DNA of 64,000 nucleotides from SIG607 sp045605385 (GTDB taxonomy: Bacteria; Bacillota; Clostridia; Oscillospirales; Acutalibacteraceae), in the NCBI GenBank assembly GCA_045605385.1, contig JAZUPW010000005.1, positions 41,568 through 105,567 on the forward strand, in the 5' to 3' direction. Within the stretch, counting starts at the first letter, position 1; each line of letters starts with the position of its first letter. The position numbers and the translations under genes were made by a program. The notes under the pieces are model-generated. The model did not search any database, was not told the DNA's origin, and saw only the letters and a program-made list of their open reading frames with translations. Positions 1-9,390 of the stretch are shown here, piece by piece.

Positions 1-549
1 TATATTTGCGGTGTAGATGAAGCAGGTCGCGGTCCTCTTGCAGGTCCTGTTTGCGCGGCTGCAGTTATTTTACCGCTTGATTGCGAAATTAACGGAATTA
101 ACGATTCAAAAAAATTAAGCGAAAAAAAGCGTGAAGAATTGTTTGAAGTAATTACTAAAAAAGCAATAAGTTATTCTATTGCTTTTTCAAGTGTTGAAGA
201 AATTGAAGAACTTAATATTTTAGGCGCCACTTTTCTTGCTATGAAACGCGCAGTTGAAGGACTTGACGTTAAGGCAGATTTTGCAATTATCGACGGTAAT
301 AAAGTTCCGCCTGAACTTAACGTTTCTGCCGAAGCGCTTGTTAAGGGCGATGCTAAAAGCGTTTCGGTTGCCGCTGCTTCTATACTTGCAAAAGTTACAA
401 GAGACAGACTTTTGTATGAATATGATAAAAAGTATCCCGAGTATTCCTTTGCCGCCCATAAAGGTTACGGTACAAAAGCGCATATTGAGGCAATAAGAAA
501 ATACGGTGTTTTAGATATTCACCGTAAATCATTTTTGAAAAATATATGA
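1..549 (+). CDS. rnhB: Ribonuclease HII, 5' end cut off by the window
   Basis: Removes RNA, including single ribonucleotides, from RNA-DNA hybrids during replication and repair. The reading frame is open from base 1 to the TGA at 547-549 (182 visible codons), so only the first few residues are missing. The RNase HII signature GVDEAGRGPLAGPV begins at visible residue 4, with catalytic Asp and Glu at 6-7. Further conserved acidic positions lie in the IIDGNK segment and in the LAKVTRDR segment. The stop overlaps the start of the YraN gene by four bases (ATGA), so the two are probably translationally coupled. Confidence 0.95.
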   Translation, partial: YICGVDEAGRGPLAGPVCAAAVILPLDCEINGINDSKKLSEKKREELFEVITKKAISYSIAFSSVEEIEELNILGATFLAMKRAVEGLDVKADFAIIDGNKVPPELNVSAEALVKGDAKSVSVAAASILAKVTRDRLLYEYDKKYPEYSFAAHKGYGTKAHIEAIRKYGVLDIHRKSFLKNI

Positions 550-911
550 ACGATAAAAGTTTTTACGGTAAAAAAGGCGAAGATATAACTGCCGATTTTT
601 TAAGAAAAAAAGGCTTTATAATTTTTAAAAGAAACTATCATTCCCGTTTTGGAGAAATAGATATTGTTGCCGAAAAAGGAAATATATTGCTTTTCGTGGA
701 GGTTAAAACGCGCGGTGAAAATGCAATTGTTTCACCTGCTGAGGCGGTTGATTATAATAAGCAGAACCGTTTAAGACTTACTGCGGCTGATTTTTTAAGA
801 AAAACACACCGCGAGTATGAGTGCCGTTTTGACGTTTCTGAAGTATCGGTTATAAATGATGGAAATAATGTGAAATACAAAATTAATTATATTTGTAATG
901 CTTTTATGTAA
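546..911 (+). CDS. YraN/UPF0102 family protein, nuclease-like fold
   Basis: A 121-residue protein of the UPF0102 (YraN) family, which resembles Holliday-junction resolvases and usually sits beside rnhB, as here. The nuclease-like acidic core is visible as GEID at residues 36-39 and VEVK at 51-54, the D...ExK arrangement of this superfamily. Length is normal. It overlaps the rnhB stop by four bases. The biochemical role of the family is not firmly established, so a nuclease activity is inferred from the fold. Confidence 0.9.
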   Translation: MNDKSFYGKKGEDITADFLRKKGFIIFKRNYHSRFGEIDIVAEKGNILLFVEVKTRGENAIVSPAEAVDYNKQNRLRLTAADFLRKTHREYECRFDVSEVSVINDGNNVKYKINYICNAFM

Positions 912-916
912 AATGA

Positions 917-940
917 AAAGCACCTGAATTCAGGTGCTTT
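917..940. terminator. Bidirectional terminator between convergent genes
   Basis: A perfect 24-base palindrome (AAAGCACCTGAA and its complement) lies six bases after the YraN stop and seven bases before the stop of the opposing DUF1540 gene. It can serve both transcripts. Confidence 0.8.
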
Positions 941-946
941 CGCATT

Positions 947-1114
947 TTAGTCTTTCTGACGGAAGGTTGTGCAGGCGGTTTCGTTGCACTGACAAGCGCT
1001 TTGGTATCCAACCTTGATTTCTTTTGCTGTACAATGGTCGCCAACTGTGTGATGAATGCAATTTTTTGCATCACATATAATTCCGTCTATCATTTTGTTT
1101 TCTTGATTATTCAT
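947..1114 (-). CDS. Small DUF1540-type cysteine-rich protein
   Basis: Reading the minus strand from the ATG at 1114-1112 to the TAA at 949-947 gives a 55-residue protein. It contains IICDAKNCIHH near the start, then a central HCTA and a C-terminal CQCNETACTTF segment. This Cys spacing and the KEIKVGY core match DUF1540 proteins, short Firmicutes proteins thought to bind metal. An AAAGGA ribosome binding site lies about nine bases upstream. The gene converges on the YraN gene across a shared palindrome and diverges from the phosphoesterase. Function unknown. Confidence 0.8.
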   Translation of the reverse strand: MNNQENKMIDGIICDAKNCIHHTVGDHCTAKEIKVGYQSACQCNETACTTFRQKD

Positions 1115-1200
1115 ATTTTTCAAATCCTTTCAGACCTTGTGAGGTCATATATATTATTCCCGTATATGCGTTATAATACTAACTCAAAAAGAGGTAAAAA

Positions 1201-1887
1201 ATGGTTATTTATGGAATTTCCGATCTGCATTTATCCATAGATAAAGACAAACCTATGGATATTTTTAATGGTTGGGAAAATTATTTTGAAAGAATTAAAA
1301 GTAATTGGTGTAGAATTGTAAAGCAGGAAGATATTGTTGTTTTACCGGGTGATCTTTCGTGGGCGTTAAAACTCGAAGAAACAAAAAGTGATTTTATGTT
1401 TCTTGAATCTTTACCTGGTAAAAAAATTATTCTTAAAGGCAACCACGATTTATGGTGGTCAACCGTTAAAAAAATTAATGAGTTTTTTGAAAAAGAAAAC
1501 ATAACCAGTGTTGAATTGGTGTTTAATTCTTGTTATGAAGTCGGCGAATATGCTATTTGCGGAACAAGAGGTTGGACAAAAGAAAAAGAATCTGACAATA
1601 AGATTATTGCCAGAGAAGCGCAAAGACTCAGAACTTCGCTTTCTATTGCAAAAGAAAAAAATAAAAAACCGATTGTGTTTTTACATTATCCGCCTGTGAC
1701 AAGTGACAGTGTAGCAACAGAAATTATAGATGTTTTAAAAGAATTTAACGTAAATCAGGTTTATCACGGTCATATTCATGGCAAATTTAATAATTATGTT
1801 AAGGAATATGATACAATTTCTTTTAAATTATTGTCTTGTGATTGTATAGATTTTACACCTTTTGAAATAAAGACCATTTTTTTCTAA
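1201..1887 (+). CDS. Metallophosphoesterase
   Basis: A 228-residue calcineurin-like phosphoesterase. All metal-ligand motifs are visible: DLH at residues 8-10, GD at 50-51, GNHD at 80-83, then an HYPP segment and GHIHG near the C-terminus. There is no signal peptide or membrane helix, so it is cytoplasmic. The substrate cannot be told from sequence; relatives act on phosphodiesters, phosphoproteins or nucleotides. A GAGGT ribosome binding site lies just before the ATG, and a TATAAT box at 1172-1177 suggests a promoter close upstream. It appears to be monocistronic and is followed by the separately promoted tig. Confidence 0.85.
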   Translation: MVIYGISDLHLSIDKDKPMDIFNGWENYFERIKSNWCRIVKQEDIVVLPGDLSWALKLEETKSDFMFLESLPGKKIILKGNHDLWWSTVKKINEFFEKENITSVELVFNSCYEVGEYAICGTRGWTKEKESDNKIIAREAQRLRTSLSIAKEKNKKPIVFLHYPPVTSDSVATEIIDVLKEFNVNQVYHGHIHGKFNNYVKEYDTISFKLLSCDCIDFTPFEIKTIFF

Positions 1888-1964
1888 AAATTTTAAAAAA
1901 TTTGTGGAAATATTTTTCAATATGTGTTATAGTATTAGTTGATAATTTTCGTGGAGGTAATTTC

Positions 1965-3380
1965 ATGAGTTTAAAAAATGCAAAAAAAGTAGAAACAAAT
2001 CGTTATGAGCTTGAAATAGTAATCGACGGCGCAACATTTTCAAAAGCTGTTGACAATGCTATTCGCTCTCAGGGAAAAAAGATTACAATTCCCGGCTTCA
2101 GAAAAGGTAAAGCCCCTGTAAGTTTTATTGAAAAGTATTACGGCGCAGAAGCGTTCTTTGAAGAAGCTTTAAACAGTCTTTACGGTCCTGCCTTAGAAGA
2201 AGCAGCCAAAGAAGCAGGTGTTGAAATTGTTGACGACAAGATGGATTTTGATCTTGTTTCCATAAGCAAGGAAGATGGCGTTAATTTCAAAGTTGTTCTT
2301 ACTGTTGTTCCCGAGGTTGAAGTTGGCGAATACAAGGGCTTAAAGGTAGAACGTAAAGCCGTTAAGGTTAGCAAGGCAGAAGTTGATGAAGCTGTTAACG
2401 CTATGGCAGAAAGAAATGCCCGTGTTGTTGCTGTTGAAGATCGCGCCGCCGAAAAGGATGACATCACCGTTATTGATTATGAAGGCTTTGTCGACGATAA
2501 GGCTTTTGATGGCGGAAAAGGTGAATCTTATTCCCTTACTTTAGGTTCTGGTCAGTTTATTCCGGGATTTGAAGATCAGATTATTGGCCACAACGCAGGC
2601 GAAGAATTTGACGTTAACGTTGAATTCCCAAAAGAGTATCATGCAGAAGAACTTGCAGGTAAACCTGCTGTATTTAAGGTAAAACTTCACGAAATTAAAA
2701 AGCGTGAACTTCCTGTTATTGATGACGAATTTGCTAAAGACGTAAGCGAATTTGATACTTTAAAAGAACTTCGTGCCGACATTAAGGCTAAGGCTCTTGA
2801 AAGAAAGCAGAAAGCAGCGGACGACGAAATGGAAACCGCTTTGCTTGAACAGGTTGTTGAAAGCATTAAAGGTGATATTCCTGAAGCAATGTATGAAAAC
2901 CGCGTTAAGCAGAATGTAAGAGATTTTGATTACCGTTTGCAGATGCAGGGTATGAATCTTGAAACTTATATGAAGTATACAGGCGCTACAATGGAAGAAT
3001 TTAGCAAAACATTCCGTCCTCAGGCTGAAAAGCAGGTTAAAATGCGTCTTGCTCTTGAAGCTATTGTTAAAAAGGAAGGTTTTACTGTTACCGATTCAGA
3101 AGTGGACGAGCAGTATGAAAAGATGGCTAAGGATTACAGCACCGATATTGAACAAATTAAGGCTGCTGTTCCCGCTGAAGAACTTAAGAAGGATATTGCT
3201 GTTCAGAAGGCTTTGGAACTGGTTAAAACAAGCGCAGTTATTGAAGAACCCGAAGCAAAAACTACTGAAAAGAAGCCTGCTGCTAAGAAGGCTGCTGAAA
3301 AAACTGCCGATTCCGAAAAGAAACCGGCTGCTAAAAAAACAACTACTAAAAAGGCTGCAGAAAAGAAAACTGAAGAATAA
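1965..3380 (+). CDS. tig: Trigger factor with a long lysine/alanine-rich tail
   Basis: Ribosome-associated chaperone and peptidyl-prolyl isomerase of 471 residues. The N-terminal ribosome-binding domain carries the GFRKGKAP signature, followed by an FKBP-type isomerase domain (FIPGFEDQIIG) and a helical C-terminal domain. The ATG at 1965 is preferred because GTGGAGGTAA lies directly upstream; longer readings in this frame start before any ribosome binding site. The last 40-odd residues are an unusual low-complexity tail of KPAAKK and KKAAEK repeats, beyond the usual family length of about 430. clpP and clpX follow, a conserved order in Firmicutes. Confidence 0.95.
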   Translation: MSLKNAKKVETNRYELEIVIDGATFSKAVDNAIRSQGKKITIPGFRKGKAPVSFIEKYYGAEAFFEEALNSLYGPALEEAAKEAGVEIVDDKMDFDLVSISKEDGVNFKVVLTVVPEVEVGEYKGLKVERKAVKVSKAEVDEAVNAMAERNARVVAVEDRAAEKDDITVIDYEGFVDDKAFDGGKGESYSLTLGSGQFIPGFEDQIIGHNAGEEFDVNVEFPKEYHAEELAGKPAVFKVKLHEIKKRELPVIDDEFAKDVSEFDTLKELRADIKAKALERKQKAADDEMETALLEQVVESIKGDIPEAMYENRVKQNVRDFDYRLQMQGMNLETYMKYTGATMEEFSKTFRPQAEKQVKMRLALEAIVKKEGFTVTDSEVDEQYEKMAKDYSTDIEQIKAAVPAEELKKDIAVQKALELVKTSAVIEEPEAKTTEKKPAAKKAAEKTADSEKKPAAKKTTTKKAAEKKTEE

Positions 3381-3506
3381 TTTGTTTATAATTTCTTTTG
3401 TTTGTTCATAATCTTTTTTGTGGGAAGTTTAAAAGGCTGCGGGAAAAAGCTTTTGCTTTGCTCGTTGCCTTTTATTGCCTTTATTAATATTATTGGAGGT
3501 ATAGTA

Positions 3507-4100
3507 ATGGAAAGAAATATGAATACAATTCCTTATGTTATTGAACAGACCAGCCGTGGTGAACGCTCTTACGATATTTTTTCGCGTTTGCTTAACGACC
3601 GAATTATTATGCTTAATGATCAGGTGGATAACACATCGGCAAGTCTCATTATTGCTCAGATGCTTTACCTTGAAAGTCAAGACCCAGATAAAGATATTAA
3701 TTTCTATATTAACAGCCCTGGTGGCAGCGTTTCAGCGGGTCTTGCTATCTACGATACAATGAAATATATTAAATGTGATGTTTCTACAATTTGTATGGGT
3801 ATGGCTGCAAGTATGGGTGCGTTTTTACTTGCTGCAGGTACTAAAGGCAAACGTTATGCTTTGCCAAATGCCGAAGTAATGATTCATCAGCCTTCAGGCG
3901 GTGCTCAAGGACAGGCAAGTGATATATTAATTAATGCAAAGCACATTGAACGTACAAGAGAAAACCTTAATAAAATGCTTGCCGAAGCAACAGGGAAGCC
4001 TCTTGAACAAATTGCTGTAGATACCGATCGCGATTATTGGATGACGGCTGATGAAGCCAAAGATTACGGCATTGTAGATAAGGTTATTGTTAAAAGATAA
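3507..4100 (+). CDS. clpP: ATP-dependent Clp protease proteolytic subunit
   Basis: Serine protease subunit of ClpXP, 197 residues, which is the family length. The catalytic serine is in GMAASMGAF, the histidine in MIHQPSGG, and the aspartate in the DTDRDYWM segment. The start at 3507 follows TTGGAGGTATAGTA, a strong ribosome binding site. It lies 126 bases after tig and 14 bases before clpX, so clpP and clpX are an operon and may share tig transcription. Confidence 0.96.
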   Translation: MERNMNTIPYVIEQTSRGERSYDIFSRLLNDRIIMLNDQVDNTSASLIIAQMLYLESQDPDKDINFYINSPGGSVSAGLAIYDTMKYIKCDVSTICMGMAASMGAFLLAAGTKGKRYALPNAEVMIHQPSGGAQGQASDILINAKHIERTRENLNKMLAEATGKPLEQIAVDTDRDYWMTADEAKDYGIVDKVIVKR

Positions 4101-4114
4101 GATAGGGGAATATA

Positions 4115-5368
4115 ATGTCTTCAAAAGATAACGATAAGAAAACTACCGTAAGGTGTTCTTTTTGCGGCAAAACACAGGATGATGTTATTCGTTTAATAGA
4201 AGGTCCGGGTGTTTATATTTGTGATAATTGTATTAGTTTCTGTAACTCATTGCTTTTTGGCGATGAGTCAGAACCCGTTAAAAAGAACTCTAAAAAGAAA
4301 AACGAACAAGAGTTTGTTTTGCTGAAACCTGCTGAAATTAAGCAAAAACTTGATGAGTATGTTATAGGTCAGGAAGATGCAAAGAAAACCCTTTCGGTGG
4401 CTGTTTATAACCACTATAAAAGAGTATATAAAGCGGTTGATAACAGCGTTGAACTTGCTAAAAGTAACGTTTTAATGTTGGGTCCTACCGGCGTTGGTAA
4501 AACGTTATTGGCTCAAACACTTGCAAAGGTGCTTGACGTGCCGATAGCCATAACCGATGCTACAACCTTGACCGAAGCAGGTTATGTCGGTGAAGATGTT
4601 GAAAACATTTTACTTCGCCTTATTCAGGCTGCCGATTTCGACGTAGAACGTGCTCAGCGCGGTATTATTTATATTGATGAAATTGATAAAATTGCCCGTA
4701 AAAGCGAAAACACATCTATCACAAGAGACGTAAGTGGTGAAGGTGTTCAACAGGCGTTGCTTAAAATTTTAGAAGGTACGGTTGCAAACGTGCCTCCTCA
4801 GGGTGGCAGAAAACATCCGCAACAAGAATTTATTCAAATAGATACCACAAATATTTTATTTATTTGTGCAGGTGCTTTTGACGGAATTGATAAGGTTATT
4901 GAGCGCCGTATAGGCGGCAGTAGTCTTGGCTTTGGTGCGCAGGTTCGTTCCCCTAAATCAATCGAAGCACAGGCATTAAGTGAAGTGGCAACGCACCAAG
5001 ACCTTGTTAAGTTTGGTATGATTCCCGAACTTGTGGGCAGACTTCCCGTTATTACTGCGTTACAAAGTATGGATAAAGAAACCCTTATTCGCATTATGAC
5101 CGAACCTAAGAATTCGGTTATAAAACAGTATAAAGCTTTGTTTGCGCTTGATGACGTTGAACTTGAGTTCGAAAGTTCTGCGCTTGAACGTATTGCAGAA
5201 CTTACCATTGAACGAAAAACAGGCGCAAGAGGTCTGCGTTCTATTATTGAAGCGACTTTACAGAATCTTATGTTTGAAATTCCTTCTCAGGATAATGTTA
5301 AAAAAATTGTTATTACTAATAAAACTGTTGACGGCGGAAATGCCGATATAGTAAAAAAAGTATCTTAA
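4115..5368 (+). CDS. clpX: ATP-dependent Clp protease ATP-binding subunit
   Basis: AAA+ unfoldase that feeds substrates to ClpP, 417 residues. The N-terminal zinc-binding domain shows CSFCGK and CDNC. The ATPase has a Walker A motif GPTGVGKT, Walker B IIYIDEIDK, and sensor and RKTGARGLR segments near the C-terminus. Start ATG 4115 follows a GATAGGGGAA ribosome binding site. It is the last gene of the tig-clpP-clpX cluster and is followed by a strong terminator. Confidence 0.97.
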   Translation: MSSKDNDKKTTVRCSFCGKTQDDVIRLIEGPGVYICDNCISFCNSLLFGDESEPVKKNSKKKNEQEFVLLKPAEIKQKLDEYVIGQEDAKKTLSVAVYNHYKRVYKAVDNSVELAKSNVLMLGPTGVGKTLLAQTLAKVLDVPIAITDATTLTEAGYVGEDVENILLRLIQAADFDVERAQRGIIYIDEIDKIARKSENTSITRDVSGEGVQQALLKILEGTVANVPPQGGRKHPQQEFIQIDTTNILFICAGAFDGIDKVIERRIGGSSLGFGAQVRSPKSIEAQALSEVATHQDLVKFGMIPELVGRLPVITALQSMDKETLIRIMTEPKNSVIKQYKALFALDDVELEFESSALERIAELTIERKTGARGLRSIIEATLQNLMFEIPSQDNVKKIVITNKTVDGGNADIVKKVS

Positions 5369-5374
5369 ATATTT

Positions 5375-5425
5375 AACAGAAAACTGCTCAGGTTAATTTA
5401 TTCTGGGCTAGTTTTCTGTTTTTTA
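5375..5425 (+). terminator. Terminator after clpX
   Basis: AACAGAAAACT at 5375-5385 pairs with AGTTTTCTGTT at 5410-5420, followed by a T-rich tract. Confidence 0.8.
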
Positions 5426-5468
5426 TTGTACAAAAGTATTTTTTGTGCAAAAATTTTCCTTTTATCCA

Positions 5469-5497
5469 TTGACTATTTTGCTTTTTTGGGTTTTAAT
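5469..5497 (+). promoter_or_regulatory. Sigma-A-type promoter of the GH2 gene
   Basis: TTGACT at 5469-5474 and TTTAAT at 5492-5497 are separated by 17 bases. Transcription would begin near 5504, which excludes the ATGs upstream of it and supports the TTG start at 5532. Confidence 0.55.
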
Positions 5498-5531
5498 TAA
5501 TATGTATTATCTTAATATTGGAGGTAACGTT

Positions 5532-7850
5532 TTGGAAAGAATAGTAAAAATTAACGATGACTGGCGTTTTCATCTTGGTGATATAGCTGAAGAACGTCCT
5601 ACCGCTAAAACTATTGTCTATGCAACGGCAAAAACTTGCCGTAAAGGTATTGGTCCCGCTTCTTTAGGCGTTAAAGATGACCCCGATGCGTGGTTTAGCG
5701 AAAGCGGTTGGGAAAAAGTACAAATTCCCCACGATTACATAGTAAAACAAGACTTTGACCGTAAACTAAACTGGACGTTGGGTTTTATGGATAACCCTAA
5801 TGCCTGGTATAGAAAGCATTTAAGCTTCGATGAAGAATATAAAGATAAAAGAGTTACTTTGTATTTTGAAGGTGTTGCAACTAAAGCAACTGTTTATTTT
5901 AACGGTTGTCTTTTAAAACACAGTTTTACCGCTTTTACTCCTTTTGAAGTAGATATTACCGATTATATTAATTTTGAAGGCGACAACGTACTTGCCGTAT
6001 ATGTAGATGCTACTGAATACGAAGGTTGGTGGTATCAGGGGGCTGGTATATACCGAAACGTTTATTTAAAGGTTACCGACAGAATTTGTATTGATTTGTA
6101 CGGTGTTTATGCAAAACCCGAAAAATTAAGCGATAATCTTTGGCAGGTAAAGTTTGAAACAACTGTTCGTAATGAAAATTATATAGGCAAAGCAAAACGT
6201 GTTACTGCGGTAAGTAAAATTTTCGATGCATTTGGTAATGAAGTTGCCGCTGCACAGGGAAGCGGTTTAGTTTCTTCAAAAGGAGTTAACACCATTTGCT
6301 ACACCGCACAAGTTACTTCCCCTGAACTTTGGGATATTGATTCTCCTAATCTTTATACCGTTAAAACCGACATACTTAAAAACGGTAAAGTGTGCGATAG
6401 CGAAGATGTTCGCATTGGTTTCAGAACTGCATATTGTGACCCAAATAAGGGCTTTTTCTTAAATGATAAACCCGTTAAAATTAAGGGCGTATGTGTTCAT
6501 CAGGACTTTGGTCTTACAGGTCTTGCTGTGCCGGATAACATCCATCAATACAAAGTAAAACTTGTTAAGGAAATGGGTGCAAACGGATTCAGATGCAGCC
6601 ATTATATGAACGCGGCTGCTGTAATGGACGCTTTAGATGAAAACGGCATCATTACAATGGCAGAAACTCGTTGGTTCGAATCTAGCGATGAGGGATTGGC
6701 TCAACTTGAAGCATTGGTTAAACGTGATAGAAATCATCCCTGTGTTTTCTTCTGGTCTATTGGTAATGAAGAAAAGAATATTGTTCATGAATACGGCAGA
6801 AGAATTTTCCGTTCTATGAGAGCGTTGGTTAAAAAGTTAGATAGCGAACGTTTTGTTATGTCTTCGGTTGATTCTCCACGAAATTGCATTATTTATGATG
6901 ACTGTGATGTTATTGGTGTTAACTATAATCTTCGACATTATGCTGAACTTCGTGAAAAATACCCAGATAAGGCGTTTATTGCTTCGGAATATGCCGCTGC
7001 AGGAACAACAAGAGGTCATTATTTTGATGTTGATTCCGTTCAAGGTTATGTTACTGCATATGACATTGACGGTCAGTATTTCAATTCTCCAGGCAGAGAA
7101 AATTCGTGGCAGTTCTTCTGTGAACATGAATGGATAATGGGCGGATACCAATGGACCGGTCTTGAATACCGCGGAGAGGCTCCTTGGCCGAGAATTTGTT
7201 CACAGTCGGGTGCGATTGATTTGTTTATGCAGAAAAAGGATGCTTTTTATCAGAACCTTTCGCATTGGGGAGAACAACCAATGGTTCATTTGCTTCCGCA
7301 CTGGAACTTTACGGGGTTAGAGGGCGAGAATATAGCGGTTTGGGCTTATACTAACTGTGAAGAGGTTGAATTGTTCTTAAACGGAAAGAGTCTTGGCAGA
7401 AAAATTTTGAAAAAATACTCACACGGAAGCTGGAATGTTCCTTACGAAAAGGGAGAATTAAAAGTAATTGGTTATAATAACGGTAAGGCTGTTTGTGAAG
7501 ATGTTAAGACTACAACGGGAGAACCTGTTGCACTTAAATTAAGACTTGAAAATGATAATGCTAAGTGTAAAGGTGATATTGCTGTTTTTACTTGTTATGC
7601 CGTGGATAAAGACGGTAATGCAGTGCCTGATGCAAGTGAATTTGTTAATTTCTTTACCAATAACAAATGTGATGTTATAGGTACAGGCTCTGATATTTCC
7701 GACCATAACCCAGTTTGGTTACCGTCAAGAAAAATGCGAGCAGGAACAATTACCGTTGCTGTTAAACTTAATGATAAAGAGAACGATGAAATTAAACTTT
7801 ATGCAAAAGGCGATACCCTTGGTAATGCCGTAATTTCAGTAAAACTATAA
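5532..7850 (+). CDS. Glycoside hydrolase family 2 (beta-galactosidase-like)
   Basis: A 772-residue GH2 enzyme that hydrolyses a beta-linked sugar, most likely a beta-galactoside or beta-glucuronide. It has an N-terminal sugar-binding domain, an immunoglobulin-like domain, and a TIM-barrel with the acid/base glutamate in SIGNEE and the probable nucleophile in ASEY. A C-terminal beta-rich region (LPHWNFTGLEG, then ELFLNGKSLG) matches the DUF4982-containing subgroup. No signal peptide is present with the chosen start, so it is cytoplasmic. I chose TTG 5532 because GGAGGT sits at 5520-5525 with six bases spacing and the promoter lies just upstream. It is monocistronic, with terminators on both sides. 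Confidence 0.9.
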   Translation: MERIVKINDDWRFHLGDIAEERPTAKTIVYATAKTCRKGIGPASLGVKDDPDAWFSESGWEKVQIPHDYIVKQDFDRKLNWTLGFMDNPNAWYRKHLSFDEEYKDKRVTLYFEGVATKATVYFNGCLLKHSFTAFTPFEVDITDYINFEGDNVLAVYVDATEYEGWWYQGAGIYRNVYLKVTDRICIDLYGVYAKPEKLSDNLWQVKFETTVRNENYIGKAKRVTAVSKIFDAFGNEVAAAQGSGLVSSKGVNTICYTAQVTSPELWDIDSPNLYTVKTDILKNGKVCDSEDVRIGFRTAYCDPNKGFFLNDKPVKIKGVCVHQDFGLTGLAVPDNIHQYKVKLVKEMGANGFRCSHYMNAAAVMDALDENGIITMAETRWFESSDEGLAQLEALVKRDRNHPCVFFWSIGNEEKNIVHEYGRRIFRSMRALVKKLDSERFVMSSVDSPRNCIIYDDCDVIGVNYNLRHYAELREKYPDKAFIASEYAAAGTTRGHYFDVDSVQGYVTAYDIDGQYFNSPGRENSWQFFCEHEWIMGGYQWTGLEYRGEAPWPRICSQSGAIDLFMQKKDAFYQNLSHWGEQPMVHLLPHWNFTGLEGENIAVWAYTNCEEVELFLNGKSLGRKILKKYSHGSWNVPYEKGELKVIGYNNGKAVCEDVKTTTGEPVALKLRLENDNAKCKGDIAVFTCYAVDKDGNAVPDASEFVNFFTNNKCDVIGTGSDISDHNPVWLPSRKMRAGTITVAVKLNDKENDEIKLYAKGDTLGNAVISVKL

Positions 7851-7855
7851 TTTAG

Positions 7856-7882
7856 AAAAGAGCCGTTATTTCGGCTCTTTTT
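7856..7882 (+). terminator. Terminator after the GH2 gene
   Basis: AAAAGAGCCG pairs with CGGCTCTTTT around a short loop, ending in T residues. Confidence 0.85.
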
Positions 7883-7885
7883 AAT

Positions 7886-7914
7886 TTGACAATATACAAA
7901 TTTTGGTGTAAAAT
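7886..7914 (+). promoter_or_regulatory. Sigma-A-type promoter of pncB
   Basis: A perfect TTGACA (7886-7891) and TAAAAT (7909-7914) are spaced by 17 bases, 20 bases before the pncB start. Confidence 0.75.
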
Positions 7915-7934
7915 ATTTTGAAGGAGTGATTGAT

Positions 7935-9389
7935 ATGGATAATCGGAATTTAAGTATGTTAATGGACCTTTATGAAATGACAATGGCAAACGGTGTGTTG
8001 GGAACAAAAATGCAGAACACAACCGCTTATTTTGATATGTTTTTCCGCCGTATTCCCGATGAAGGCGGCTATGCTATTATGGCAGGTCTTGAACAGCTTA
8101 TTGATTACCTTAATAACTTGTCTTTTTCAAGCGATGACATTAAATATTTAGAATCTCTTAATTTGTTTTCTGAAGACTTTCTTACGTTTTTGCGCGATTT
8201 TAAATTTGAGTGTGACGTTTGGGCAGTTCCTGAAGGTACACCGATTTTTCCAAGAGAACCCATTATAACCGTAAGAGGTCCCATTATGCAGGCTTTTTTG
8301 GTTGAAACAATGGTTTTGCTTACAATTAACCATCAGTCACTTATTGCAACGAAGGCTAACAGAATTGTACACGCTGCGCAAGGCAGACCCGTGCTTGAGT
8401 TTGGTTCACGCCGTGCGCACGGATATGATGCCGCAATTTATGGCGCCCGTGCCGCAATTATCGGCGGTTGCAGCGGTACTGCTTGTGTTAAATCGGCAAA
8501 AGATTTCGGTGTTAAAGCATCGGGTACAATGGCGCATAGTTGGGTGCAACTTTTTGATACCGAATACGATGCCTTTAAGGCTTACGCAGTAAAATATCCA
8601 AACAGTACTGTTTTATTGGTTGATACCTATAATGTTCTGAAATCGGGTATTCCAAATGCAATTAAGGTTTTTGATGAAGTCTTAAAACCACTTGGCTGCC
8701 GTCCCGTTGGTATTAGAATTGATAGCGGTGATATTACTTATATCACTAAAAAAGCAAGAAAAATGCTTGATGATGCTGGGTATCCGGATTGCAAAATTGT
8801 TGTTTCAAACTCGTTGGATGAATATTTAATTCGCGATATGTTAATGCAAGGCGCACAAGTAGATACTTTTGGAGTAGGTGAACGCTTAATTACTGCTTCA
8901 AGTGAAGCTGTGTTTGGCGGCGTATATAAACTTGTGGCTGTTGAACTTGATGACGGAACTGTTATTCCTAAAATAAAAATTAGCGAAAACACGGCAAAAA
9001 TTACTGTGCCAGGCATAAAAATTCCTTGGAGACTGTTTGATAAAGAAACGGGAAAATGTATTGCCGACGTAATGACTTTGAATGATGAAAAAATTGATGA
9101 CAGCGTTCCTTATGAAATTTTTCATCCTGAATATACTTGGAAACGCAAAATTGTTGATAATTTTGTTGTTAAAAAACTTCAGGTTAAGATATTTGAAAAA
9201 GGAGAACAGGTTTATAATTGTCCTTCTGTTAGCGAGATTGCACAGTATTGCAAAGAGCAGGTTGATTTGCTTTGGGACGAAGTTAAACGTTTTGAAAAAC
9301 CACACGCCTATTACGTTGATCTCTCGCAAAAACTTTGGGATCAGCGTCAGGAATTATTAAACGGACATTCTTATAAAGGAGAAAAATAA
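7935..9389 (+). CDS. pncB: Nicotinate phosphoribosyltransferase
   Basis: Converts nicotinate and PRPP to nicotinate mononucleotide for NAD salvage; 484 residues, typical of the family. Visible family features are the N-terminal YEMTMANG segment, the FGSRRAHGYDAA substrate region, the GTMAHSWV segment that carries the conserved histidine, and the RIDSGD phosphate-binding region. The ATG at 7935 is preferred over the in-frame GTG at 7926, which overlaps the AAGGAGTG ribosome binding site. The lipoprotein gene begins two bases after the stop and its ribosome binding site lies in the pncB end, so the two are co-transcribed. Confidence 0.95.
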   Translation: MDNRNLSMLMDLYEMTMANGVLGTKMQNTTAYFDMFFRRIPDEGGYAIMAGLEQLIDYLNNLSFSSDDIKYLESLNLFSEDFLTFLRDFKFECDVWAVPEGTPIFPREPIITVRGPIMQAFLVETMVLLTINHQSLIATKANRIVHAAQGRPVLEFGSRRAHGYDAAIYGARAAIIGGCSGTACVKSAKDFGVKASGTMAHSWVQLFDTEYDAFKAYAVKYPNSTVLLVDTYNVLKSGIPNAIKVFDEVLKPLGCRPVGIRIDSGDITYITKKARKMLDDAGYPDCKIVVSNSLDEYLIRDMLMQGAQVDTFGVGERLITASSEAVFGGVYKLVAVELDDGTVIPKIKISENTAKITVPGIKIPWRLFDKETGKCIADVMTLNDEKIDDSVPYEIFHPEYTWKRKIVDNFVVKKLQVKIFEKGEQVYNCPSVSEIAQYCKEQVDLLWDEVKRFEKPHAYYVDLSQKLWDQRQELLNGHSYKGEK

Positions 9390-9390
9390 T

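Noticed and set aside
1902..1964. Longer N-terminus for trigger factor
   Set aside because: The added 21 residues have no ribosome binding site and precede the strong GGAGGTAA site before ATG 1965.
5445..5531. Longer N-terminus with a hydrophobic helix for the GH2 enzyme at 5.5 kb
   Set aside because: The predicted promoter and the GGAGGT at 5520-5525 lie inside this stretch, so it is most likely untranslated and the enzyme has no signal peptide.
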